Shown here: positions 16,204-24,981 of the stretch, one piece after another
How the letters are laid out: each line of letters begins with the position of its first letter
Numbering within the stretch: position 1 is the first letter of the stretch
From: Schlegelella_A sp036263655
Lineage (GTDB): Bacteria; Pseudomonadota; Gammaproteobacteria; Burkholderiales; Burkholderiaceae_C
Reading direction: 5' to 3'
NCBI GenBank assembly: GCA_036263655.1
Contig: DATAGP010000019.1
Coordinates: 91,248 to 155,247, forward strand
DNA length: 64,000 bases
Translations under genes and position numbers: made by a program
The notes under the pieces: model-generated
Seen by the model: the letters and a program-made list of their open reading frames with translations, nothing else
Told to the model about the DNA's origin: nothing
Databases searched by the model: none

Positions 16204-19200
16204 ACGTCTCCACCTGGTCGATCAAGAACCCGGTGCCGGCGGTGCTGCTGTTCATCATGCTGACGATCCTCGGCCTGATGAGCTTCCGGGCCATGAAGAT
16301 CCAGAACTTCCCGGACATCGACCTGCCGACGATCATCGTCACGGCCTCGCTGCCGGGCGCCGCGCCGGCGCAGCTCGAGACCGAGGTGGCGCGCAAGATC
16401 GAGAACTCGATCGCGACACTGCAGGGCGTCAAGCACATCTACACCAAGGTGCAGGACGGCACGGCGACGATCTCGACCGAGTTCCGCCTCGAAAAGCCGA
16501 CGCAGGAAGCGCTCGACGACGTGCGCGACGCGGTGCAGCGGATCCGCTCCGACCTGCCCGGCGACCTGCGCGATCCGGTCATCACCAAGATGGAGCTCGC
16601 CGGCGCGCCCATCCTCACCTACACCGTCGCCTCGACGCGCATGGACGACGAGGCGCTGTCCTGGTTCGTCGACAACGACGTGACCAAGGCGATCCTCGCC
16701 GTGCGCGGGGTCGGCGCCGTCAGCCGCGTGGGCGGCGTCTCGCGCGAGGTCCGGGTCGAGCTCGACCCGGCCCGGCTGCTCGCCCTCAACGCCACGGCCT
16801 CGGACATCTCGCGGCAGCTGCGCAGCATCCAGCAGGAAGCCTCGGGCGGCCGCGCCGACGTCGGCGGCAGCGAGCAGTCGGTGCGCACGATCGCCACCGT
16901 CCAGTCGGCCGAGCAGCTGGCCCGGCTCGAGATCGCGCTCGCCGACGGCCGCCGCATCCGCCTCTCGGACGTCGCGACCGTCAGCGACACCACCGCCGAG
17001 CAGCGCAGCGCCGCCCTCCTCAACGGCAAGCCGGTCGTCGGCTTCGAGATCGTCCGCTCGCGCGGCGCCGGCGAGACCGAGGTCGCCGCGGGCGTGCGGG
17101 CGCGCCTCGACAAGCTGAAGGCCGAGCGTCCGGACATCGAGATCACCGAGGCCTTCAACTTCGTCGACCCGGTGCAGGAGAACTACGACGGCTCGATGCT
17201 CCTGCTCTACGAAGGCGCCGCGCTCGCGGTGCTGGTCGTCTTCCTGTTCCTGCGCGACTGGCGCGCGACGCTCGTCTCCGCGACGGCGCTGCCGCTCTCG
17301 GTGATCCCCGCCTTCTGGGTCATGGACCTGATGGGCTTCTCGATCAACGTCGTGACGCTGCTGTCGCTGTCGCTCGTCGTCGGCATCCTGGTCGACGACG
17401 CGATCGTCGAGATCGAGAACATCATGCGCCACCTGCGCATGGGCAAGTCGCCGCTCGACGCAGCGCGCGACGCCGCCGACGAGATCGGCCTGGCGGTGAT
17501 CGCCACCTCGTTCACGCTGATCGCCGTGTTCCTGCCGACCGCCTTCATGTCGGGCGTGCCGGGCAAGTTCTTCGTCCAGTTCGGCTGGACCGCGGCGATC
17601 GCCGTCTTCTGGTCGCTCGTCGTCGCCCGCATGCTGACGCCGATGATGGCCGCCTACCTGCTGAAGCGCCCGAAGAAGGAGGAGAAGGAGGCGAGCTGGC
17701 TGAAGCACTACATGGTCGTGGCGCGCTGGTGCCTGCGCCACCGCTGGCTGACGATGGCCGGCACGACCGTCTTCGCGGTGCTGTCGCTGCTGCCGATGGC
17801 GCTCGGCCTGATCCCCGGCGCCTTCATCCCGCCCGACGACCTGTCGCAGACGCAGGTGAGCCTGTCGCTGCCGCCGGGCAGCACGTTCAGGCAGACGCTC
17901 GCCGCTGCCGAGCAGGCCCGCGGCATCCTCGACAAGGACAAGGACGTCAAGCTGATCTACACCGCGGTCGGCGGCGGCAACACCGGCAGCGACCCGTTCG
18001 CCATCGGCGGCGTGCCCGAGGTGCGGCAGGCGACGCTCACGCTCAACCTGACGCCGCGCGGCGAGCGCGGCGGCGTCAGCAAGCAGGCCGTCGAGGCGCG
18101 CCTGCGCGAGGCGCTCGCCGTCATCCCCGGCGCGCGGGTCAAGGTCGGCTTCGGCGGATCGAGCGAGAAGTACATCCTCGTCCTCGCCGGCGAGAACGGC
18201 CGCGTCCTCAGCGAGCACGCCGCCAAGGTCGAGCGCGAGCTGCGCACCATCCCGGGCATCGGCAACGTCGTCTCGACCTCCAGCCTGACCCGTCCCGAGC
18301 TGATCGTGCGGCCCGACCCGGCGCGCGCCGCCGACCTCGGCGTGACCTCGGCCGCAATCGCCGACACGCTGCGCATCGCCACCGCCGGCGACTACGACCA
18401 GGCGCTCGCCAAGCTCAACCTCAGCCAGCGCCAGGTGCCGGTGGTCGTCCGCCTGCCGGCCTCGGCGCGCACCGACCTCGACCTGCTGCAGCAACTGCCG
18501 GTGCCCGGCGCGCGCGGCCCGGTGCCGCTCGGCAATGTGGCGACGCTGACGATCGAGAGCGGGCCGGCGCAGATCGACCGCTACGACCGGCTGCGCAACG
18601 TCAACTTCGAGATCGAGCTTAACGGACAGCCGCTCGGCCTGGTCAGCGAGCAGGCCAAGGCGCTGCCGAGCCTGGTCAACCTGCCGAACGGCGTGATCCA
18701 GCAGGAGGTCGGCGACGCCGAGGCCTTCGCCGAGCTGGCGCAGAGCTTCATGCTCGCCATCCTGACCGGCGTCGCCTGCATCTACATCGTCCTGGTCCTG
18801 CTGTTCCATGCCTGGGTGCAGCCGGTGACGATCCTCGGCGCGCTGGTGCTGGCGATCCCCGGCGCGATGCTCGCGCTCTTCATCACCGGCCAGTCGCTGT
18901 CGATGCCGTCGATGATCGGCCTGATCATGCTGATGGGCATCGCCACCAAGAACTCGATCCTGCTGGTCGAGTACGCGATCATGGCCGAGCGCGACCACGG
19001 CCTGTCGCGCTTCGAGGCCCTGCTCGACGCCTGCCACAAGCGGGCCCGGCCGATCGTCATGACCACGATCGCGATGGGCGCCGGCATGATGCCGATCGCG
19101 CTCGGCCTCGGCGTCGATCCGAGCTTCCGGGCCCCGATGGCGATCGTCGTGATCGGTGGGCTGATCACGTCGACCTTCCTCAGCCTGCTCGTCATCCCGG

Positions 19201-19355
19201 TCCTCTTCACCTTCGTCGACGACGTGGTCCAGGGCACCAAGCGGCTGTTCCGGCGCCGGCGTCACGCCGGCAGCACCGGGGGCTCCGCAGGGCCGGCCGG
19301 CCCGATGCCACCGGCCGGTCCCGTCGCTCCCACCGCGGCGACCCGCTCGAACTGA
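16200..19355 (+). CDS. RND-family multidrug efflux pump (AcrB/MexB-type permease)
   Basis: A 1051-residue proton-driven efflux transporter with the standard layout: TM1 at the N-terminus (VPAVLLFIMLTILGLMSF), a porter domain, TM2-6, a docking domain, a second porter domain and TM8-12. The TM4 proton-relay motif VVGILVDDAIVEIEN has the usual Asp pair; the MMGIATKNS-like motif of the second half is LMGIATKNSILLVEYAI. The TM5-6 segment LPTAFMSGVPGKFFVQFG is also standard. The C-terminal 40 residues are Gly/Pro-rich. It is the last gene of the tetR-OMF-MFP-RND operon. Drug specificity cannot be predicted. Confidence 0.95.
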   Translation: MNVSTWSIKNPVPAVLLFIMLTILGLMSFRAMKIQNFPDIDLPTIIVTASLPGAAPAQLETEVARKIENSIATLQGVKHIYTKVQDGTATISTEFRLEKPTQEALDDVRDAVQRIRSDLPGDLRDPVITKMELAGAPILTYTVASTRMDDEALSWFVDNDVTKAILAVRGVGAVSRVGGVSREVRVELDPARLLALNATASDISRQLRSIQQEASGGRADVGGSEQSVRTIATVQSAEQLARLEIALADGRRIRLSDVATVSDTTAEQRSAALLNGKPVVGFEIVRSRGAGETEVAAGVRARLDKLKAERPDIEITEAFNFVDPVQENYDGSMLLLYEGAALAVLVVFLFLRDWRATLVSATALPLSVIPAFWVMDLMGFSINVVTLLSLSLVVGILVDDAIVEIENIMRHLRMGKSPLDAARDAADEIGLAVIATSFTLIAVFLPTAFMSGVPGKFFVQFGWTAAIAVFWSLVVARMLTPMMAAYLLKRPKKEEKEASWLKHYMVVARWCLRHRWLTMAGTTVFAVLSLLPMALGLIPGAFIPPDDLSQTQVSLSLPPGSTFRQTLAAAEQARGILDKDKDVKLIYTAVGGGNTGSDPFAIGGVPEVRQATLTLNLTPRGERGGVSKQAVEARLREALAVIPGARVKVGFGGSSEKYILVLAGENGRVLSEHAAKVERELRTIPGIGNVVSTSSLTRPELIVRPDPARAADLGVTSAAIADTLRIATAGDYDQALAKLNLSQRQVPVVVRLPASARTDLDLLQQLPVPGARGPVPLGNVATLTIESGPAQIDRYDRLRNVNFEIELNGQPLGLVSEQAKALPSLVNLPNGVIQQEVGDAEAFAELAQSFMLAILTGVACIYIVLVLLFHAWVQPVTILGALVLAIPGAMLALFITGQSLSMPSMIGLIMLMGIATKNSILLVEYAIMAERDHGLSRFEALLDACHKRARPIVMTTIAMGAGMMPIALGLGVDPSFRAPMAIVVIGGLITSTFLSLLVIPVLFTFVDDVVQGTKRLFRRRRHAGSTGGSAGPAGPMPPAGPVAPTAATRSN

Positions 19356-19376
19356 CGGCGCCGGCGCCGCGTCACC

Positions 19377-19396
19377 GGTCGGGCGGCGACCCGACC
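19377..19396 (+). terminator. stem-loop after the RND operon
   Basis: GGTCGGG and CCCGACC form a seven-base-pair stem around a six-base loop, 21 bases downstream of the pump stop codon. A second GC-palindrome (GGCGCCGGCGCC) lies immediately before it. There is no T tract, so an intrinsic terminator is only possible. Confidence 0.35.
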
Positions 19397-19484
19397 GCAC
19401 ACGCCGTGTCCCGGGCATCGGGCGCCGTGCCTCGCCCCCGCGCCCGCAGGCGCAAAATCGTCGCGACCGCTTCCTGGAGAGACC

Positions 19485-20258
19485 ATGCGCGCCCCCCAGC
19501 CCGACGCCGAATTCCTGATGCGAGACACGACCTCGCATCCGGCCGCCTACACGCCCCAGTACAAGACCAGCGTCCTGCGCAGCCCGCGCCTGGCGCCGAT
19601 CTCGCTGCAGCAGTCGCTGTCCGAAGTCACCGCGCCGGTCTTCGATGCCTCCGAGCTCGGCCCGCAGGACAACGACCTGATCCTCAACTACGCCCGCAAC
19701 GGCATGCCGATCGGCGAGCGCATCGTCGTCCACGGCTACGTGCACGACCAGCTCGGCCGCCCGGTGAAGAACGCGCTGGTCGAGGTGTGGCAGTGCAACG
19801 CCAGCGGCCGCTACCGGCACAAGAAGGACCAGTACATCGGCGCACTGGACCCGAACTTCGGCGGCTGCGGCCGCATGCTGACCGACGAGAACGGCTACTA
19901 CGCCTACCGCACCATCAAGCCGGGCCCCTACCCGTGGCGCAACCGCGTCAACGACTGGCGCCCGGCGCACATCCACTACGCGATCTCGGGCGACGGCTGG
20001 GTCCAGCGCCTGATCACGCAGATGTACTTCGAGGGCGACCCGCTGATCCGGAGCTGCCCGATCCTCGGCGTCGCTCCGAGCGAGGAGCAGATCCGCGGCC
20101 TGATCGCGCTGCAGGACATCGGCGCCTTCGTCCAGCTCGACAGCCGCGCCTACCGCTTCGACATCGTCCTGCGCGGCCAGCGCGCGACGCTGTTTGAGAA
20201 CCACGTGCAGGCGCCGCCGCCGGGCGCCGAAGAAAAGAAGAAGGGAGCGCCGCGATGA
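19485..20258 (+). CDS. pcaH: protocatechuate 3,4-dioxygenase beta subunit
   Basis: A 257-residue catalytic subunit of the intradiol ring-cleavage dioxygenase that converts protocatechuate to 3-carboxy-cis,cis-muconate. The non-haem Fe(III) ligands are visible with exact family spacing: Tyr110 (GRY), Tyr149 (PYPW), His162 and His164 (AHIHY). The N-terminal segment YKTSVLRSPRLAPISLQQSLSE is characteristic of PcaH. A GGAGAG ribosome-binding site precedes the ATG. The stop overlaps the pcaG start (ATGA). No other beta-ketoadipate genes (pcaBCDIJQ) are in the window. Confidence 0.96.
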   Translation: MRAPQPDAEFLMRDTTSHPAAYTPQYKTSVLRSPRLAPISLQQSLSEVTAPVFDASELGPQDNDLILNYARNGMPIGERIVVHGYVHDQLGRPVKNALVEVWQCNASGRYRHKKDQYIGALDPNFGGCGRMLTDENGYYAYRTIKPGPYPWRNRVNDWRPAHIHYAISGDGWVQRLITQMYFEGDPLIRSCPILGVAPSEEQIRGLIALQDIGAFVQLDSRAYRFDIVLRGQRATLFENHVQAPPPGAEEKKKGAPR

Positions 20259-20917
20259 GCCACGTCTTCTCCGCCCCCGGCGGCAGCCAGCTGGTCGTCC
20301 GCCGCGAGACGGCCTCCCAGACCGCCGGCCCCTATGTCCACATCGGCCTGGCGCCGCAGGCCGCCGGCTTCGACATCTTCGAGAAAAACTTCGGCAGCGT
20401 CCTCGTCGCCGACGGCACGAACGGCGAGCGCATCCGCATCGAAGGCCGCGTGTTCGACGGCATCGGCACGGTCGTGAAGGACATGCTGATCGAGATCTGG
20501 CAGGCCAACGCCGAGGGCAAGTACGCGCACCCCGGCGACCGCCAGCCGGGCAAGTCGCTCGACCCGGCCTTCCGCGGCTGGGGCCGCAGCTGCACCGACT
20601 TCGAGTCGGGCGTCTACACCTTCGACACCATCAAGCCGGGCAGCGTCATGGGTCGCGACAACCGGCCGATGGCGCCGCACATCAATGCCTGGATCGTCGC
20701 CCGCGGCATCAACGTCGGGCTCAACACGCGCATCTACTTCAGCGACGAGGCCGAAGCCAACGCCAAGGATCCGGTACTGAACGTGATCGAGTGGGAAGCA
20801 CGACGCAGGACGCTGATCGCCGAGCGCTCGGACAAGAAGGCCGAGGGCGGCGCGGTCGTCTACCGCTTCGACATCCGCCTGCAGGGCGAGGCCGAAACGG
20901 TGTTCTTCGACATCTAG
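20255..20917 (+). CDS. pcaG: protocatechuate 3,4-dioxygenase alpha subunit
   Basis: A 220-residue non-catalytic subunit that pairs with PcaH to form the active site pocket. Family signatures are ETASQTAGPYVHIGLAPQAA, VKDMLIEIWQANAEGKYAHP and the late region RPMAPHINAWIVARGINVGL. It lacks the full set of iron ligands, as expected for the alpha subunit. It is translationally coupled to pcaH through a four-base overlap. Confidence 0.96.
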   Translation: MSHVFSAPGGSQLVVRRETASQTAGPYVHIGLAPQAAGFDIFEKNFGSVLVADGTNGERIRIEGRVFDGIGTVVKDMLIEIWQANAEGKYAHPGDRQPGKSLDPAFRGWGRSCTDFESGVYTFDTIKPGSVMGRDNRPMAPHINAWIVARGINVGLNTRIYFSDEAEANAKDPVLNVIEWEARRRTLIAERSDKKAEGGAVVYRFDIRLQGEAETVFFDI

Positions 20918-20971
20918 AACGTTGCCTTCAGGCCGCCGCTCGCGCCATCCGAAGGGAAGCGGCCCGGCGCT

Positions 20972-21940
20972 ATGCCAACCGCAATGACCGACCCCAACCC
21001 GCCGATCGAGCTTCAAGCGCCGAACATCGACCGCTGGAAGGACGGCGGAACCGGAGTCGACTGGGTGCACGTGCTCGACTCCGGCCAGCCCGGGCCGAAG
21101 GTCATGGTGCAGGCGCTGACGCACGGCAACGAGATCTGCGGCGCGATTGCCCTCGACCGGCTGCTCGCGAGCGGCTTCCGTGCGCGCCGCGGCACGCTCA
21201 CGCTCGCCTTCGCGAACGTCGAGGCCTATCGGCGCTTCGACCCGGCCGAGCCGTTCGCGTCGCGCCTGGTCGACGAGGACTACAACCGGGTCTGGTCGGA
21301 CGATGCCCTGTTCGGGCCGCGCGATTCGCTGGAGCTGCGCCGCGCCCGCGCGCTTCGGCCGTTCGTCGACGACGCCGACCTGCTGCTCGACATCCACAGC
21401 ATGAGCGAGCCCTGCCGGCCGCTGATGGTGTGCGGCACGGTCGAAAAGAACGTCGCCTACGCGCGGGCGCTCGGCGTGCCTGGCGTCCTGCTCGTCGACA
21501 CCGGTCACCCGCAGGGCCTGCGCATGGTCGACCGGGGTGGCTTCGGTGACCCGGACAGCCCGAAGCGCGCCCTCCTGATCGAATGCGGCCAGCACTGGGA
21601 GCGTGCCGCGGCCGACGTCGCCGTCGATGCGCTCGTGCGTTTCCTGGGCCTCACCGGCGCCGCCGACCCCGACTGGGTGGCGGAGAACACGCGTCTCGCG
21701 CTGCCGCCGGTGCAGCGACTCGTGCGCGTGACGGAGCCGGTGGTCGCGATCAGCGCCGACTTCCGCTTCCTGCTGCCGACCACGGGACTGCTCGTGGTGC
21801 CCCGGGCCGGAACGCCGATCGCGCAGGACGGCGATCGCATCTGGACGACGCCCTACGACGATGCGGTGCTCGTCATGCCGGGAACGCGCAATCTGAAGCC
21901 GGGCGGAACGGCGGTGCGGCTGGGTCGCTTCGAGGACTGA
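20972..21940 (+). CDS. M14-type succinylglutamate desuccinylase / aspartoacylase family protein
   Basis: A 322-residue zinc hydrolase of the AstE/AspA group. Zinc-ligand and catalytic motifs are THGNE (His and Glu), DIHSM (His) and IECGQHW near the middle, which carries the catalytic Glu; RVW and the DEDYNRVW segment form the substrate pocket. These enzymes cleave N-acyl groups from amino acids, but the exact substrate is not determinable. It begins 54 bases after pcaG on the same strand. The start may be ATG 20972 or the in-frame ATG 20984. A link to protocatechuate catabolism is not obvious. Confidence 0.85.
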   Translation: MPTAMTDPNPPIELQAPNIDRWKDGGTGVDWVHVLDSGQPGPKVMVQALTHGNEICGAIALDRLLASGFRARRGTLTLAFANVEAYRRFDPAEPFASRLVDEDYNRVWSDDALFGPRDSLELRRARALRPFVDDADLLLDIHSMSEPCRPLMVCGTVEKNVAYARALGVPGVLLVDTGHPQGLRMVDRGGFGDPDSPKRALLIECGQHWERAAADVAVDALVRFLGLTGAADPDWVAENTRLALPPVQRLVRVTEPVVAISADFRFLLPTTGLLVVPRAGTPIAQDGDRIWTTPYDDAVLVMPGTRNLKPGGTAVRLGRFED

Positions 21941-21958
21941 ACCCGCGCGGGACGGTTG

Positions 21959-24124
21959 TCAGTCCTCGAGTCCGAGCTGGACCAGGAGGAACGCGGTGTC
22001 TTCGGCGATCTCGTGCAGGGAGTCGAAACGGCCCGACGCGCCGCCGTGGCCGACCTCGAGGTTGATCCTGAAGAGCAGCGGGTTCGAGTTGGTCTTCAGC
22101 GTGCGCAGCCTGGCGACGTACTTGGCCGGCTCCCAGTACGCGACCTGGCTGTCGTTGAGGCCGGTGCGGACGAGCATCGCCGGGTAGGGACCGGGCTTCA
22201 GGTTGTCGTAGGGGCTGTAGGCGCGCATCCAGGCGTACTGCTCGGGCAGCTTCGGGTTGCCCCACTCGACGAACTCGCCGACCGTGAGCGGCAGGGTCTC
22301 GTCGAGCATGGTGTTGACGACGTCGACGAAGGGCACCTCGGCGACCACCGCCCGGAACAGCTCGGGCCGGGCGTTGACGACCGCGCCCATGAGCAGGCCG
22401 CCGGCGCTGCCGCCTTCGATGGCGAGCTGCGACGGCGTCGTCAGGCCGCGCTCGATCAGGGCTTCGGCGCAGGCGATGAAGTCGCTGAAGGTGACAGCCT
22501 TGGTCGCCATCTTGGCCGCTTCGTACCAGGAGCGACCCAGGTCGCCGCCGCCGCGGACGTGGGCGATCGCGAAGACGACGCCGCGGTCGAGCAAGGACAC
22601 GCGTGTCTGCGCGAACGACGGGTCGAGCGGGATGCCGTAGCTGCCGTAGCCATAGAGGAGGAGCGGCTGCGGTCCGGCTTGCCTGCGGTCGCGCCGCCAG
22701 ACCAGCGACACCGGCACCGCCGTGCCGTCGGGCGCGGTCGCCATCAGCCGCTCGCTGGCGTAGAGCGCCGGCTCGTAGCCGGGCACCGGCTGGCGCTTCC
22801 TGAGCACCCGCTCGCGCGTGATCAGGTCGTAATCGTAGGTCGACGCCGGCGTCGTCAGCGAGGTGTAGACGAAGCGCAGCGTCGTCGTCTCGAACTCGGC
22901 GTTGCCGCTGGCGTGAACGCTGTAGGCCGGCTCGTCGAAGGCGACGGTGTGCTCGCCGCCCTCGACCAGGTCGACGACGCGCAGCTGCAGCAGGCCCTCG
23001 ACGCGCTCGGTGACGACCAGGTGTCTGGCGAAGACGTCGACGTCGTCGAGCATGACGCGCTCTCGCGCCGGGATCAGCTCCTCGGCCGCGGCGAGGTCGA
23101 GCTGGTCCGCGTCGACGCGGACCAGCCGGTAGTTGCGCCCGGTGTCGTTGATGCGGACGTAGAAGCGGCCGTCGCGGTGGTCGAGGTGGTAGTCGATGTC
23201 GGCGCCGCGCGGGAAGACGGTGCGCAGCGCGAAGGTCTCGGGTTTGGCCGCGGCGTCGGCGACGCGCACCTCGGCGACGTCCATGCTGCTCGAGGCGACG
23301 AGCAGCCAGCGGTCGTCCCGGGTGCGCGAGACCGAGAGGTCGAACAGCTCGTCCTCCTCCTCGAGGAGCAGCGTGTCGGCGCCGCTGCCGCCGACGACGT
23401 GCCGCCACAGGCGGTGCGCCCGCTTGGCCTCGTCCATCGTCACGTAGTAGAGGCTGCGGCTGTCCGCGCCCCAGGTCGCCGAGGCGACCTCCGGCATCGA
23501 CCAGGCGTCGACGGTGCCGCTCGCCAGGTCCTTGACGTGCAGCGTGTAGTCGCGGCCGCCGGTGAAGTCGGCGCTGTAGGCCAGCCGGGCCGCGTCGGGG
23601 CTGACGGCGGCGACGCCGAGGCGCAGGAACGCCCGGCCCGTGGCCAGCTCGTTGAGGTCGAGCAGGGTCTCGTCGCGGCCGGCCGGGTCGTACCGGCGCT
23701 CCGGGCCGGCGGCGCGCCGCCGCACGTGGCGCGGGTACTGCTCGCCGGTCGCGGTGCGCGAGCGGTACCACCAGTCGCCCTTGCGGTACGGCACCGAGTC
23801 GTCGTCCTGCTGGATGCGGGAAAACATCTCCTGGTAGAGCCGGTCCTTCAGCGGCGCTCGCGGCGCCAGCCACGCCTCGGCGTAGGCGTTCTCCGCCCGC
23901 AGGTAGGCGAGGGTGCGCGGGTCGTCGCGGTCGCGCAGCCAGAACCACTCGTCGATGCGGCGGTCGCCGTGCACGCTGACGTCCTTCGGCTCGCGCGGCG
24001 CCTGCGGCGGCTCCGGCAAGAGCGGGTGGGACGCGTCCGTGCGGGATCGGTCGGTGCGCGATTCCTCCGAGCGGGACGCGTCGGAGCCGGATGGGTCGGG
24101 CGGGATCGGGGTGGTGGCGGTCAT
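21959..24124 (-). CDS. ptrB: oligopeptidase B (S9A prolyl oligopeptidase family)
   Basis: A 721-residue serine oligopeptidase that cleaves short peptides after basic residues. An N-terminal beta-propeller (about residues 80-440) precedes the hydrolase domain. The nucleophile is in EGGSAGGLLMG and the C-terminal histidine is in EVGHGGASGRFD; DRGVVFAIAHVRGGGDLGRSWYE is a strong S9A signature. The first 40 residues are a Ser/Asp/Arg-rich low-complexity repeat (SxSDxS and SRTDxS units) absent from typical homologues. The ATG at 24124 is chosen; the frame is open 105 bases further. It is divergent from the methyltransferase gene. Confidence 0.92.
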   Translation of the reverse strand: MTATTPIPPDPSGSDASRSEESRTDRSRTDASHPLLPEPPQAPREPKDVSVHGDRRIDEWFWLRDRDDPRTLAYLRAENAYAEAWLAPRAPLKDRLYQEMFSRIQQDDDSVPYRKGDWWYRSRTATGEQYPRHVRRRAAGPERRYDPAGRDETLLDLNELATGRAFLRLGVAAVSPDAARLAYSADFTGGRDYTLHVKDLASGTVDAWSMPEVASATWGADSRSLYYVTMDEAKRAHRLWRHVVGGSGADTLLLEEEDELFDLSVSRTRDDRWLLVASSSMDVAEVRVADAAAKPETFALRTVFPRGADIDYHLDHRDGRFYVRINDTGRNYRLVRVDADQLDLAAAEELIPARERVMLDDVDVFARHLVVTERVEGLLQLRVVDLVEGGEHTVAFDEPAYSVHASGNAEFETTTLRFVYTSLTTPASTYDYDLITRERVLRKRQPVPGYEPALYASERLMATAPDGTAVPVSLVWRRDRRQAGPQPLLLYGYGSYGIPLDPSFAQTRVSLLDRGVVFAIAHVRGGGDLGRSWYEAAKMATKAVTFSDFIACAEALIERGLTTPSQLAIEGGSAGGLLMGAVVNARPELFRAVVAEVPFVDVVNTMLDETLPLTVGEFVEWGNPKLPEQYAWMRAYSPYDNLKPGPYPAMLVRTGLNDSQVAYWEPAKYVARLRTLKTNSNPLLFRINLEVGHGGASGRFDSLHEIAEDTAFLLVQLGLED

Positions 24125-24243
24125 GGTGTATGACGAGGGGCGAATGGCGACCAGGCGAAGGAGGCGACGCGGCATTCTCGACGCCGCACCGTGGGCGCGT
24201 GGATTGCCCCTGCGGCGCTGCCCGCCCACTTCGCCCCAGGCCC

Positions 24244-24912
24244 ATGACCGTCGCGCCGCCTCCCGTCCTCGACCTCGGCGACCTGCGCCGGGTGACGCCC
24301 ATCGACTCCGGCTTCGGCCAGGGTCGCGGCAAGCCGGTCGACCGTCACTACATCGAGGACTTCCTGCAGCGCCACGCCGCCGACATCCGCGGCCGCGTGG
24401 TCGAGGTCGCCGAGCGCACCTACACGCAGCGCTACGGCGGCGACCGCGTCGAGCGCAGCGACATCCTGCACGTCGACGGGTCCAACGAACGCGCCACGCT
24501 GGTCGGCGACCTGGCGGAGGACAACGACCTGCCCGAGGGCTGCTTCGACTGCTTCATCTGCACGCAGACGCTCACCTACATCTACGACGTGCAGCGGGCC
24601 GTGGCGACCATCCACCGCATGCTCAAGCCCGGCGGCGTCCTCCTCGTCACCGTTCCGGGCATCAGCCAGATGAGCCCGTACGACCGCGACCGCTGGGGCG
24701 AGTACTGGCGGTTCACGGCGCAGTCGCTCGGCCGCCTGCTCGGCACGCCTTTCGGCGGCGAGAACGTCCGCGTCGAGGCCTACGGCAACGTCCTCGCCTC
24801 GACCGCCTTCCTGCAGGGCCTCTGCGTCGACGACCTGCGCCGCGACGAGCTCGACCACCGCGACCAGCGGTACCAGATGCTGGTCGCCGGCCGCGCCGTG
24901 AAGGCAGCCTGA
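24244..24912 (+). CDS. SAM-dependent methyltransferase (class I)
   Basis: A 222-residue protein with a class I methyltransferase core. The glycine-rich motif I is poorly conserved (GRVVEVAERTYTQRYGG), but motif II (RSDILHVDGSN), the acidic segment LPEGCFDCFICTQTLTYIYD and the motif IRMLKPGGVLLVTVPGI are clear. This pattern is seen in methyltransferases associated with glycan or surface polymer genes. The substrate is unknown. The ATG at 24244 fits the family N-terminus. The oxygenase operon starts 69 bases downstream. Confidence 0.8.
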   Translation: MTVAPPPVLDLGDLRRVTPIDSGFGQGRGKPVDRHYIEDFLQRHAADIRGRVVEVAERTYTQRYGGDRVERSDILHVDGSNERATLVGDLAEDNDLPEGCFDCFICTQTLTYIYDVQRAVATIHRMLKPGGVLLVTVPGISQMSPYDRDRWGEYWRFTAQSLGRLLGTPFGGENVRVEAYGNVLASTAFLQGLCVDDLRRDELDHRDQRYQMLVAGRAVKAA

Positions 24913-24981
24913 GGTCGCTTCGCACCGGCCGCCCGCGGCGGCTTTGGGTGATGATCGGGGCTGACGAGGACGCCGCCCCGC

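Noticed and set aside
15981..20204. A 1407-codon open frame antisense to the RND pump and pcaH
   Set aside because: It lies opposite genes with clear family motifs, has a biased Asp/Arg/Val composition and no recognisable domain. It is a by-product of high third-position GC.
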